Shown here piece after piece: positions 1-9,033 of a stretch of DNA of 64,000 nt. Location of the stretch: the NCBI RefSeq assembly GCF_004684775.1, contig NZ_SRIC01000006.1, forward strand, positions 1-64,000, read 5' to 3'. Below the pieces are notes generated by a model. The model worked only from the letters and a program-made list of their open reading frames with translations, was not told the DNA's origin and made no database searches. This stretch comes from Streptomyces sp. MZ04. GTDB lineage: Bacteria; Actinomycetota; Actinomycetes; Streptomycetales; Streptomycetaceae. The first letter of the stretch is position 1. The number at the start of each line of letters is the position of its first letter. The translations under genes were made by a program, and so were the position numbers.

Positions 1-21
1 ACTGGGGACCGGGGGGGTTCT

Positions 22-1500
22 GTGCGGCAGGGGGGATTAGTCGGCCCTTTTTCGTCGGCGCGGGGGAGCCTGACGAATGGGGCGATCAGCAGGCCCGCGA
101 CCGACTGGGAGCAGCGGTACCGCCGTACCGTGATCACGAGCGACACCGTGGCCACCGCCTTGGTGGTGGCGGCGATCGGCAACTTCTTCGGGGTCCGGGA
201 CGCGGCCAACTGGCACGAGAAGTGGGGAATCCTCGCCTTCGGCACCGAACTGCTCGTGCTGGGAGCGCTTGCGGTGAGCCGGTCGTGGACTCCGGTCGTC
301 CTCGGCCAGGGAGCCGAGGAATTCCGCCGGCTCGGACGCTCACTGTTCACGGCGACCGTCGTCCTCGCGCTCGGCGGAATCGCCCTCACCTCACGCAACA
401 TCAAGCTCTGGATCTTCGTCGCGATCCCCGCGATCGCACTCGTCACCATGACCGCGCGGTATCTGCTCCGCCTCTGGCTGCACAAGCAGCGGAAGGAAGG
501 GCGGTGCCTGAGACCGGTGCTCGCCGCCGGGAGCCCGGCCACCGTGCGCGACCTGATCTCCCGGACCCGTAAGTTGCCGCACCTCGGCTGGCGGGTGGAC
601 GGGGTGTGCACGACGGACGGTCTCGGGCTCGAGGGTGACCAACTGGACGGAGTGCCGGTCGTCGGCCGCCTTGCGGACGTGGCCACTCACGTCCGCCGCG
701 ACGGCTACCGCGTCGTCGCCGTCACACCGGACCCGCACTGGTCACCGGACCGGCTGCAGCGCCTTGCCTGGAACCTCGAAGGCAGCGATGCCGAGATGGT
801 CGTGGCCCCCGTCCTCATGGAAGTGGCGGGACCGCGGCTGCACGTCGACGCCGTCCTCGGGATCCCGCTGCTGCGGGTCAGCATGCCGACCTTCACCGGG
901 GGACGCCGGGCGGTCAAAGGGGTCGTCGACCGGATGGGCGCGGCGATCCTGCTGATGCTGTTCACGCCGCTGATGGTGCTCGTCGGCCTGCTCGTCCTCG
1001 TGGACAGCAGGGGCGGGGTGTTCTACCGCCAGCGCAGGGTCGGCAAGGACGGCCGCGAGTTCACCATTCTCAAGTTCCGCACCATGGTCGCCGGGGCTCA
1101 CCGGTCACGCGCCGAGCTGGCGGACCGCAACGAGGGCGCGGGGCTGCTGTTCAAGCTCCGCCGGGATCCGCGGGTGACCCGGCTGGGAGCAGTGCTGCGC
1201 CGGTACTCGATCGACGAGCTCCCGCAGCTGTTCAACGTACTCACCGGATCGATGTCGCTCGTCGGTCCGCGGCCACCGCTGCCGGAGGAGTCCGCGGCGT
1301 ACGGCCCGGACATCCGGCGCCGTCTCCTGGTCAAGCCAGGGCTCACCGGCCTGTGGCAGATCAGCGGACGCAGCGACCTGCCGTGGGAGGAGGCGGTCCG
1401 TCTCGACCTGCGGTACGTGGAGGACTGGTCGCTCGCCCTGGACTCAGTGATCTTGTGGAAGACGCTGCGTGCGGTGCTCCATGGCCAGGGGGCGTACTGA
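22..1500 (+). CDS. Exopolysaccharide polyprenyl glycosylphosphotransferase (initiating sugar transferase)
   Basis: Predicted inner-membrane enzyme that loads the first sugar-1-phosphate onto undecaprenyl phosphate. The N-terminal half has about four hydrophobic helices (residues ~37-150), then a nucleotide-binding-like region. A fifth membrane segment (~303-325) leads into the C-terminal bacterial sugar transferase domain, with KFRTM, SIDELPQLFNVL and LVGPRPPLP motifs. Its 492 aa fit the WbaP/CpsE family. It is the first visible gene of a same-strand series running to 27659. The GTG at 22 lies behind a G-rich stretch; the true start could lie upstream of the window. With this start, codon 6 is TTA (37-39), implying bldA dependence. 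Function is secure; the sugar is unknown. Confidence 0.9.
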   Translation: MRQGGLVGPFSSARGSLTNGAISRPATDWEQRYRRTVITSDTVATALVVAAIGNFFGVRDAANWHEKWGILAFGTELLVLGALAVSRSWTPVVLGQGAEEFRRLGRSLFTATVVLALGGIALTSRNIKLWIFVAIPAIALVTMTARYLLRLWLHKQRKEGRCLRPVLAAGSPATVRDLISRTRKLPHLGWRVDGVCTTDGLGLEGDQLDGVPVVGRLADVATHVRRDGYRVVAVTPDPHWSPDRLQRLAWNLEGSDAEMVVAPVLMEVAGPRLHVDAVLGIPLLRVSMPTFTGGRRAVKGVVDRMGAAILLMLFTPLMVLVGLLVLVDSRGGVFYRQRRVGKDGREFTILKFRTMVAGAHRSRAELADRNEGAGLLFKLRRDPRVTRLGAVLRRYSIDELPQLFNVLTGSMSLVGPRPPLPEESAAYGPDIRRRLLVKPGLTGLWQISGRSDLPWEEAVRLDLRYVEDWSLALDSVILWKTLRAVLHGQGAY

Positions 1501-1573
1501 TGCGCGGGGACCGTCGTCCGGTCGGTGCGCGGACCGCAGGCCGAAAGGGCCTGCCTTGGGGGAGGAACGCGTC

Positions 1574-2899
1574 ATGAGAGTCAGCGTTTTCGGGCTCGGC
1601 TACGTGGGCTGCGTGTCGGCCGCGTGCCTGGCCAGCATGGGGCACGAGGTCATCGGGGTGGATGTGAACCAGGTGAAGGTCGACCTGGTCAACGCCGGCA
1701 AGGCCCCGGTGGTCGAGGAGCGGATCGGCGAACTCACCGCGGAAGTCGTGCGGACCGGAGCGTTACGCGCCACCCGTGACGTCCGCGAGGCGATCATGGG
1801 CAGCGAGGTGTCGCTGATCTGCGTGGGTACGCCTTCGGAGCCCAACGGCAGCCTGTGCACCACCTACTTGGAGCGGGTCACCGAGGAGATCGGCTCCGCG
1901 CTGGCCGAGCGGGGCGGGCGGCACACCGTCGTGTTCCGCAGCACCATGCTCCCGGGCACCTGCCTGAACCTGCTTGTGCCGATCCTGGAGAAGTACGTCG
2001 GCGGCACGGCCGGGGTGGGCTGGGCTGACGTGGGGGTCGCGGTCAACCCGGAGTTCCTGCGCGAGGGCACGAGCGTGCGGGACTTCTTCGACCCGCCCAA
2101 GACCGTCATCGGCGAGCTCGACCCGGCGAGCGGCGACGCGGTGACGGCGCTGTACGACGGTTTGCCCGGCGAGGTGTTCCGGGTGCCGGTCCCGACGGCC
2201 GAGGCGATCAAGTACGCGGACAACGCGTTCCACGGCCTCAAGATCGGCTTCGCGAACGAGCTGGGCGCGGTGTGCCAGGCGCTCGGCGTCGACTCGCACC
2301 AGGTGATGGACGTGTTCCTGGCCGACCGCAAGCTGAACGTCAGCCCCGCCTACCTGCGGCCCGGCTTCGCCTTCGGCGGCTCCTGCCTGCCCAAGGACCT
2401 GCGCAGCCTGGTCCACGCGGCGCAGCGGGCCGACGTCTCGGTGCCCATCCTCGCCCATGTGCTGCCCTCCAACTCCGCGCACCTGCAACGCGCTGTGGAG
2501 CTGGTCGAGCGCACCGGAAAGCGCCGGGTGGGAATGTTCGGCCTGTCCTTCAAACCCGGCACCGACGACCTCCGCGAGAGCCCGCTCGTCGAGCTGGCGG
2601 AGAGACTCTTCGGCAAGGGGTACGACCTCAAGATCTACGACGCCAACGTGAGCCTCTCCCGGCTGATCGGCGCGAACCGCGAGTACATCGAGACCCGCCT
2701 TCCGCACCTCGCGCACCTGCTGGCGGACTCCGTCGACGAGGTGCTCGAGCACGCCGAGGTGTGCCTGGTCGGGACCAGGGATCCCGCCGTGCTTGCGGCG
2801 CTGCCTCATGGGGACGGCCCGGTGATCGTCGACCTCATCCACCTTCCCGACGCCGATGCGCGTCGGGCCGAACCGGGGTACGTGGGCCTTGCTTGGTGA
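1574..2899 (+). CDS. UDP-glucose/GDP-mannose-type nucleotide-sugar 6-dehydrogenase
   Basis: Oxidises the C6 hydroxyl of an NDP-hexose to a uronic acid using NAD+. The 441-aa protein begins with a Rossmann GLGYVG motif (residues 7-12) and has the three-domain UDPG_MGDP layout. The catalytic Cys is in GGSCLPKD (Cys ~271), with SFKPGTDDLRESP near residue 340. The frame is open further upstream, but ATG 1574 has GGAGGAA at 1561 and removes a non-homologous N-terminus. Codon 1763-1765 is TTA, rare in Streptomyces and read by the bldA tRNA. Its presence points to a uronic acid in the polymer. UDP-glucose versus GDP-mannose is not decided by the sequence. Confidence 0.92.
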   Translation: MRVSVFGLGYVGCVSAACLASMGHEVIGVDVNQVKVDLVNAGKAPVVEERIGELTAEVVRTGALRATRDVREAIMGSEVSLICVGTPSEPNGSLCTTYLERVTEEIGSALAERGGRHTVVFRSTMLPGTCLNLLVPILEKYVGGTAGVGWADVGVAVNPEFLREGTSVRDFFDPPKTVIGELDPASGDAVTALYDGLPGEVFRVPVPTAEAIKYADNAFHGLKIGFANELGAVCQALGVDSHQVMDVFLADRKLNVSPAYLRPGFAFGGSCLPKDLRSLVHAAQRADVSVPILAHVLPSNSAHLQRAVELVERTGKRRVGMFGLSFKPGTDDLRESPLVELAERLFGKGYDLKIYDANVSLSRLIGANREYIETRLPHLAHLLADSVDEVLEHAEVCLVGTRDPAVLAALPHGDGPVIVDLIHLPDADARRAEPGYVGLAW

Positions 2900-4157
2900 C
2901 ACATCGTTCGATGACACGGCCGGCGGCGACCGGCGAGGCCGGCGCGCGCTGATCCTGGTGGAGAACCTGTCGGTGCCCTTCGACCGGCGGGTGTGGCAGG
3001 AGTGCACGACACTGCGCGACGCCGGGTGGGAGGTGCACGTCATCTGCCCCCGGGGGGAGAAGAGGGACACCGAGCCGGAGGCGGAGATCGACGGGGTGCG
3101 GATCCACCGCTACCCGTTGCGCGCGGCCACCGGAGGGCCGGCCGGCTATCTGCGCGAGTACGGATCGGCGTTGTGGCACACGGCCCGCCTGGCCCGCAAG
3201 GTCGGCTCGGTCGATGTGGTCCACGCCTGCAACCCGCCCGACCTGCTGTTCCTTCCGGCGCTGTGGCTGAAGCGGCGCGGCGCGCGGTTCGTCTTCGACC
3301 AGCATGACCTGGTGCCCGAGCTGTACCTCTCCCGGTTCGACCGCGGCGAGGATCTGCTCTACCGCGCCGTGTGCGCGCTGGAACGGCGGACCTACCGGGC
3401 CGCGGACGTCGTCCTCGCCACGAACGAGAGCTACCGCGACGTCGCGATACGCCGTGGCGGGCAGTGGCCGGAGGACGTCTTCGTGGTGCGCAGCGCACCG
3501 CAGATCGAGCGGTTCCAACCGGTGCCGCCCGAGCCGGAGTTGAAGCGCGGGAAGCCTCATCTGCTGTGCTATCTCGGCGTCATGGGCCCTCAGGACGGCG
3601 TCGACTACGCCTTGCGGGCCCTCGCGAAGCTGCGCGACGAGTTCGGACGGACCGACTGGCACGCGGTGTTCGTCGGCTCCGGCGACGCCTTCGACGCGAT
3701 GGTGGAGCTGTCCCGGCGGCTCGGGCTCGGCGACCAGGTGCAGTTCACCGGGCGCATCCCGGACGCCGACCTGGTGCGCTACCTCTCCACCGCGGACGTG
3801 TGCTTGTCCCCCGACCCGCGCAATCCGCTCAACGACGTGTCGACCATGAACAAGGTCCTCGAATACATGGCGATGGGCCGTCCGATCGTCTCGTTCGACC
3901 TCCGGGAGGCGCGCGTCTCCGCCGGTGACGCCGCCCTCTACGCGCCCGCCAACGACGAGGCCGCATTCGCCGAGCTCATCGCGGTGCTCCTCGACGATCC
4001 GGAGCAGCGGGCCCGGATGGGCAAGATCGGCCAGGAGCGGATCGGCGGGCCGCTCTCGTGGCGGAACTCGCAGGCGTCGCTGCTCGCCGCGTACGCCGCT
4101 GCCTGCGGTGGGCCGGTAGGCAGGACGGTCCGAACAGGGAAGAGGCAGCGGCGTTGA
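2856..4157 (+). CDS. Glycosyltransferase family 4 (GT-B)
   Basis: Cytoplasmic GT-B retaining glycosyltransferase, probably adding one sugar to the lipid-linked repeat unit. After a variable head, the N-terminal domain opens with LILVENLSVPFDRRVWQE and continues with an FDQHDLVPELY motif (~150). The C-terminal nucleotide-sugar domain contains VKSAP-like, GSGDAFDAM and the NDVSTMNKVLEYMAMG donor-binding segment. At 433 aa it is normal for the family. ATG 2856 would overlap the preceding gene by 44 nt; TTG 2889 is an alternative with a shorter overlap. Donor and acceptor cannot be read from sequence. Confidence 0.88.
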   Translation: MRVGPNRGTWALLGDTSFDDTAGGDRRGRRALILVENLSVPFDRRVWQECTTLRDAGWEVHVICPRGEKRDTEPEAEIDGVRIHRYPLRAATGGPAGYLREYGSALWHTARLARKVGSVDVVHACNPPDLLFLPALWLKRRGARFVFDQHDLVPELYLSRFDRGEDLLYRAVCALERRTYRAADVVLATNESYRDVAIRRGGQWPEDVFVVRSAPQIERFQPVPPEPELKRGKPHLLCYLGVMGPQDGVDYALRALAKLRDEFGRTDWHAVFVGSGDAFDAMVELSRRLGLGDQVQFTGRIPDADLVRYLSTADVCLSPDPRNPLNDVSTMNKVLEYMAMGRPIVSFDLREARVSAGDAALYAPANDEAAFAELIAVLLDDPEQRARMGKIGQERIGGPLSWRNSQASLLAAYAAACGGPVGRTVRTGKRQRR

Positions 4158-5554
4158 ACGATGACACGATCCGCCTGGTCACCATCGGGCGGATTCTCCG
4201 CCGGCGCTGGCGGCTTCTCGCCGTCCTCACCGTGGTCGGCGCGCTCGTCGGACAGGGCGCCTCGGTGCTGCTGTTCCCGCCGCGCTACACGGCGTCGGCA
4301 TCCGTACTGCTGCCGGGACAGTGGGAAGAGCGCGAGCTGCTGACCCAGGTGGACATCGCGACCAGTTCGTCGGTGGCCGACCGCACGGCCGCCAAGCTCC
4401 GCTGGAGCGGCCTCAGCGGCGGCGAGCTGCGGGGCAGAGTGACCGCCAAGGCCGCCGACGGGAACATCATCAAGATCTCGGGTACGGCCGAAACCCCGGA
4501 GCGCGCGCAGCGGCTCTCCGACCAAGTGGCCAAGGAATTCGTCACGTTCGCCGCGCGGCTCACCGGCGGCGGCACCGACCCCGGAGCCGCCACGGGGCCC
4601 GAGGCGCTGCGGAAGAAGGTCCAGGAGACCAACCGCCGCATCACCGACCTGGCCGAAGCGGCCGATCCGGGACAGACCGTGGAGGGCGTGCAGGCCCGCA
4701 CCGCGCTCGAGAAGCTGCGCACCTCGCTGGAGGAGGCCATGACGAAGCTGGAACAGGCCGACCCGGCGAACGACAAGGCCGGCATGGTCGTCATGGGACC
4801 GGCGGCCCGGCCGTCCGGCGAGGCGCCGCCGACGCGGATGCAGCTCATGGTCGGCGGGGCGCTGCTGTTCTTCCTGGTCGCGGTCATCGGCCATCTCACC
4901 GCCGCACGGACGAATCGCCGGCTGCGCACCGAGCCGGAGATCGCCGCGGCGCTGGGTTCGGCGTTCCTGGGCACCGTCGACGTACCTGATGAACCGTCCG
5001 TGCGCCGGCCGGAGGACCGTGGCCCACGGGCCCGGATCCGCCGACTCCTCGGCCTCGACACCCGGTGGGACCTGCCGACCCCGCAGAGGTCCGGCGACGA
5101 GGCCGGCAGACGGATCCGCTACCGGCGGGTGTGCGCCCGCCTCCGGAACCAACTGCCGGGTTCCCGGCGGCTGTTGGTCGTCGTACCGAACGGCGACGCG
5201 ATCGCCCTGCGGGCCGCCGGGCAACTCGTCGCCGAGGCCGGGAGCGATCCTGCCGCAAGCTCTTCGAGCAGGGGTTACCCCATGCTGCGGGTGGTGGAGG
5301 TCTCGGTCGACCGGCCGACGGTGCCGGACCGCGGCACGGAGTCCGGTGCCCTGGTCGTCCTCAGCGCGGGCCGCTGGACCACGGAGGAGGTCGCCGGCAT
5401 CGCCGAGGCGTGTGCGGACGGCAGGCATGAGGTCGTCGGTGTCGTCGTCGCCGACCCGGTGCGGGCGCGTCCGACCCGGTCGGCCGGCCATCCTGCGGAC
5501 CACGCCACTCCGGCGCTCGCGGGGCGCGGCAACGCGACGGGAGGTCCGGCGTGA
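4154..5554 (+). CDS. Wzz-like polysaccharide co-polymerase with degenerate kinase domain (first copy)
   Basis: Chain-length determinant-like membrane protein, 466 aa. It has a basic N-terminus, a first membrane helix (~17-38), a periplasmic coiled-coil-rich domain, and a second helix (~235-255, MVGGALLFFLVAVIGHL). A cytoplasmic tail follows that looks like a bacterial tyrosine-kinase domain but lacks Walker A: LLVVVPNGDAIALR stands where a GK[ST] loop would be. TTG 4154 overlaps the upstream stop (TTGA) behind GGGAAGAGG, and it removes about 32 non-homologous residues of the open frame. Inferred role: controls length or export of the polymer without its own ATPase activity. It is followed by a second similar gene. 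Confidence 0.75.
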   Translation: MNDDTIRLVTIGRILRRRWRLLAVLTVVGALVGQGASVLLFPPRYTASASVLLPGQWEERELLTQVDIATSSSVADRTAAKLRWSGLSGGELRGRVTAKAADGNIIKISGTAETPERAQRLSDQVAKEFVTFAARLTGGGTDPGAATGPEALRKKVQETNRRITDLAEAADPGQTVEGVQARTALEKLRTSLEEAMTKLEQADPANDKAGMVVMGPAARPSGEAPPTRMQLMVGGALLFFLVAVIGHLTAARTNRRLRTEPEIAAALGSAFLGTVDVPDEPSVRRPEDRGPRARIRRLLGLDTRWDLPTPQRSGDEAGRRIRYRRVCARLRNQLPGSRRLLVVVPNGDAIALRAAGQLVAEAGSDPAASSSSRGYPMLRVVEVSVDRPTVPDRGTESGALVVLSAGRWTTEEVAGIAEACADGRHEVVGVVVADPVRARPTRSAGHPADHATPALAGRGNATGGPA

Positions 5555-7077
5555 CGAGTACGACTTCTGAGCAGTCGGCGGCCACTCCGCTCTTCGACCT
5601 GCAGGCGCTGGTGGTGTCGGTGCGCCGGCGCCGTCGCCTCTGGAGCTCCCTGGCGCTCCTGGGCCTGCTGGTCGGCGCGGCGGTGGCGGTCCTGCTGCCG
5701 CCACCGCCGAGCGCGACGACCAAGGTCCTTGTCGCGCATGCCGAGGACCAGCCGAACGACATGGGAACGCTGATCCGCACCGACGTCGCCGTACTGGAGA
5801 CCACGCGGATCGCCGACAAGGCCCTGCGGTCGCTCAAGTCCTCGGAGGCCCCGGAGGACTTCATGCAGGAGTACCGGGGCACCGGCCTGACCAACAACCT
5901 GCTGCAGATCGATGTGACAGGTGACAGCGAGGCGGACGCCGTGGCCCGGGCCGAGGCGCTGGCCGACGCGTTCGTCGCGAACCATGTGCGGCGGATGCGG
6001 GAAACCGCGAAGGCCGAGGCCAAGGCGCTCCTCGACCAGCGTGACCGCATGCGGGGCGAACTCGCCGAGGTCAACAAGGAGATCGGCGACCGGTCGCCGG
6101 AGACGGAGAGCGACCCGAAGGAGTCGGCGAGCGTCGAGTCGCTCTTCGCCCGCCGGGCGGAACTCAACTCGCGGATCGCCGACTTCGACCAGCGCGCCGC
6201 GGAGGCGCGCACCGGCACACCCAAGGTCATCGCCGGCACGCAGATCGTGGACGCCGCGCGCCCGGTGCGGAACTCGCTGCCCAAGGCCGCGGCCACCAAC
6301 GCGGCGATCGGCCTCGTCCTCGGGCTCGTCCTCGGGCTCGCGATCGCCGCGGTCCGCACGGTGGTGGCGGACCGCCCCGTGCTGCGCCGGGACATCGCGG
6401 CGAACCTGGGCGCCTCGGTCATCGCGGAACTGCCCCACCGGTCGGGCAAGTTGTGGCAGCGCCGACGGACCCGGGTGGCACGCGAACGACTCACCGGGAC
6501 CCTCGTCCGTGCCGTGCTCGGCTCCGCGGAAGCGGAACCGCTCTCGCTGCTCGAACTGGGCTGCGCGCGCAGGACGAGCGTGCTCGCTCTGGACGTCGCG
6601 GCGGCGCTGGCGGCGGACGGTCCGGTGACCGTCATCGACGGTCTGCCCGGCCCCCAACTCGCCAACCGGCAGCGGCCGGGAGGCCCGGCCGTGATCGGCG
6701 GCGAGCGTGCCGGGACCGTGTCGCGTCAGGAGGGCAGGATCGGCGTCGGCTCGGTGGCGCCCGGTACGGCGTGGACCGACCTCCAGTACCTCGGCACCCG
6801 GACCGTGCTCGTCGTGCGCGCCGGGCACGGCAGCGCCGCATGGCTGCACACCGTGGCGCGGCAGCTCGCGGACCAGCGCATCGAGGTGATCGGTGTGGTG
6901 CTTGTCGACCCCGATCCGCGGGACAGGACCGACGGCACGCTGTGGGACGGGCTGCACACCGCGCTGCGCGGCCGGAGCGAGATACCGGCCCGGCAGAACG
7001 GGACGGGCCAACGGCGGACGGAGCGGCTGCCGGTATGGGCCGCACCGGGCCCGGACAACGACCAGGAGGCGCGGTAG
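5551..7077 (+). CDS. Wzz-like polysaccharide co-polymerase with degenerate kinase domain (second copy)
   Basis: A 508-aa protein with the same plan as the preceding gene. It has an N-terminal helix (~29-50), an extracellular coiled-coil domain containing an ARPVRNSLPKAA pre-membrane motif, and a second helix (~245-265, IGLVLGLVLGLAIAAV). The C-terminal domain contains LLELGCARRTSVLALDVAAA and VTVIDG. These segments correspond to the P-loop helix and Walker A' strand of BY-kinases, but the GKT loop is replaced. GTG 5551 overlaps the upstream stop as GTGA. The proline-rich pre-membrane motif is a family hallmark. Likely partners with its neighbour in one complex. Confidence 0.78.
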   Translation: MTSTTSEQSAATPLFDLQALVVSVRRRRRLWSSLALLGLLVGAAVAVLLPPPPSATTKVLVAHAEDQPNDMGTLIRTDVAVLETTRIADKALRSLKSSEAPEDFMQEYRGTGLTNNLLQIDVTGDSEADAVARAEALADAFVANHVRRMRETAKAEAKALLDQRDRMRGELAEVNKEIGDRSPETESDPKESASVESLFARRAELNSRIADFDQRAAEARTGTPKVIAGTQIVDAARPVRNSLPKAAATNAAIGLVLGLVLGLAIAAVRTVVADRPVLRRDIAANLGASVIAELPHRSGKLWQRRRTRVARERLTGTLVRAVLGSAEAEPLSLLELGCARRTSVLALDVAAALAADGPVTVIDGLPGPQLANRQRPGGPAVIGGERAGTVSRQEGRIGVGSVAPGTAWTDLQYLGTRTVLVVRAGHGSAAWLHTVARQLADQRIEVIGVVLVDPDPRDRTDGTLWDGLHTALRGRSEIPARQNGTGQRRTERLPVWAAPGPDNDQEAR

Positions 7078-7080
7078 GAC

Positions 7081-9015
7081 ATGTGTGGCATCGCGGGTAC
7101 TTACCGATGGCCGGACGGGAAGGCCGTGACCGACCGGCTCACCGACACCCTCGCCCACCGCGGCCCGGACGGGGCGGGCCGGTACGGCCACCTCGTCGGT
7201 GACGGCGAAGTGCAGCTCGGGCACCGCCGGTTGGCGATCATCGACCTGTCCGAGACCGGCGCCCAGCCGATGGTCTCGGACGGCCTCGCCCTGACGTACA
7301 ACGGCGAGCTGTACAACGCGCCCGAGCTGCGGGCCGAGCTGGCAGCCGCCGGGGTGCGCTTCCGTGGCACCTCCGACACCGAGGTGCTGCTCGAGGCCTG
7401 GCGGCGCTGGGGCACGGACTGCCTGCCCCGGCTGCGCGGCATGTTCGCGTTCGGCATCTTCGACGAGCGCACCGGTGAACTGGTCCTTGTCCGCGACCAG
7501 TTGGGCATCAAGCCGCTGTTCCTGCTCCGGCGCGGCGGCGGCCTGGTGTTCGCCTCCGAACTCAAGGCGCTCGCCACCGCGACCGGCGGGACGCTGGAGG
7601 TGGACCACGCGGCGCTGGTGGCGTCACTGCTCTACTACTGGGTGCCGGACTCACGGTGCGCGTTCCGTGAGGCGGAGAAGCTGCCGCCGGGGAGCTGGAT
7701 GAAGTTCCGGCCCGACGGCCGGGTGGAGCGCGGCCGGTTCTGGAACCTCCGCGACATTGCGGCCGAGGGCCGGGAGCGGGCCGAAAGCGGCGAGCTGCCG
7801 GACCTGGCCGCCATCGTCGAGGAGTCGACCCGCCAGCACCTGCTCTCCGACGTACCCGTGGCGACCTTCCTCTCCGGCGGTCTCGACTCCAGCTACCTGA
7901 CCGCCCTCTCGGCCCGCGACCGGCCCGGGATCTCCGCGTACACGATCGGATTCCGCGCCGAGGACGCCAGGTTCGAGGCGATGCCGGACGACCTGCGCTA
8001 TGCCCGGCAGGTGGCCGAGCGGTTCGGCGTCGACCTGCACGAGATCGAGATCGCTCCGGACGTACTCGACCTGCTGCCGCAGATGACGTACCACCTGGAC
8101 GAGCCGATCGGCGACCCCGCAGCGATCAACACGTACCTGATCTGCCAGGCCGCACGGGAGGCCGGGGTCAAGGTGATGCTCTCGGGGATGGGCGCCGACG
8201 AGCTGTTCGCCGGGTACCGCAAGCACCTGGCCAACCTGCTCGCGCTGCGCTACCAGCGCGTCCCGCGGCCCCTGCGGCGCGGACTGTCAGCGGCAGTTGA
8301 CCGGCTGCCGGTCGCCACGGCCCGCCGCGGCTACCGGTCGGTGCGCTTCGCGAAGCGGTTCCTCTCCTTCGCCGATCTGCCGGAGGAGACCGCGTTCCGG
8401 CGCAGCTACACCATGTACGACGAGGGGGAGCTGCTCGCCCTGGTCAATCCGGACTTGGCCGGGACGGTCGACGACGTGCTGACCGAGCACGCGGACGTCT
8501 ACCAGGACAACGACCTCGACGACTTCGTCAACCGTATGTGCCTGGGCGACGCCCGGATGTTCCTGCCGGGCCTGAACCTCGCGTACACGGACCGCTCCAG
8601 CATGGCCGCGTCGACCGAGGTGCGGGTGCCGTACGTGGACGTCGAGGTGGTCAAGGCGGCGTTCGCCGTGCCCGGCGACCGCAAGATCGTCGGACGGCAG
8701 GGCAAGGCCGTCCTCAAGGAGGCGGCCTCCTCGATCCTGCCCCGGGAGATCGTCTACCGGCCCAAGGGCCTGTTCAGCGCCCCACTGCGCGCCTGGATGA
8801 GCCGGGATCTGGCACCGCTGGTGCGCGAGGTGGTCAACGACGGCGTACTCGTCAACTCCGGTTTCCTGCGCCGCGACGCGCTGGCCCGGATGGTCGCCGA
8901 GGACGCCGCCGGACAGCGGGACTTCTCCAAGCATCTGTGGCATGTGCTGACCCTCGAGTACTGGTATCGCGACGCGACCTCTGGGTCCGGGCAGAGCACT
9001 CGGTTAACGGCTTAA
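7081..9015 (+). CDS. asnB: Asparagine synthase, glutamine-hydrolysing
   Basis: Starts MCGIAG, so Cys2 is the N-terminal nucleophile of a class II glutamine amidotransferase domain. The synthetase domain has the ATP-pyrophosphatase SGGLDSS motif (265-271) and a GMGADELFAGY segment. At 644 aa it is the usual length of the long AsnB type found in polysaccharide loci. There it is suspected of amidating a uronic acid or making another amide, rather than housekeeping asparagine. That role is inferred from position next to a nucleotide-sugar dehydrogenase. The antepenultimate codon is TTA (9004-9006). Only 3 nt separate it from the upstream stop. Confidence 0.9.
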   Translation: MCGIAGTYRWPDGKAVTDRLTDTLAHRGPDGAGRYGHLVGDGEVQLGHRRLAIIDLSETGAQPMVSDGLALTYNGELYNAPELRAELAAAGVRFRGTSDTEVLLEAWRRWGTDCLPRLRGMFAFGIFDERTGELVLVRDQLGIKPLFLLRRGGGLVFASELKALATATGGTLEVDHAALVASLLYYWVPDSRCAFREAEKLPPGSWMKFRPDGRVERGRFWNLRDIAAEGRERAESGELPDLAAIVEESTRQHLLSDVPVATFLSGGLDSSYLTALSARDRPGISAYTIGFRAEDARFEAMPDDLRYARQVAERFGVDLHEIEIAPDVLDLLPQMTYHLDEPIGDPAAINTYLICQAAREAGVKVMLSGMGADELFAGYRKHLANLLALRYQRVPRPLRRGLSAAVDRLPVATARRGYRSVRFAKRFLSFADLPEETAFRRSYTMYDEGELLALVNPDLAGTVDDVLTEHADVYQDNDLDDFVNRMCLGDARMFLPGLNLAYTDRSSMAASTEVRVPYVDVEVVKAAFAVPGDRKIVGRQGKAVLKEAASSILPREIVYRPKGLFSAPLRAWMSRDLAPLVREVVNDGVLVNSGFLRRDALARMVAEDAAGQRDFSKHLWHVLTLEYWYRDATSGSGQSTRLTA

Positions 9016-9033
9016 GGAATCAGAGGAGTTCGG

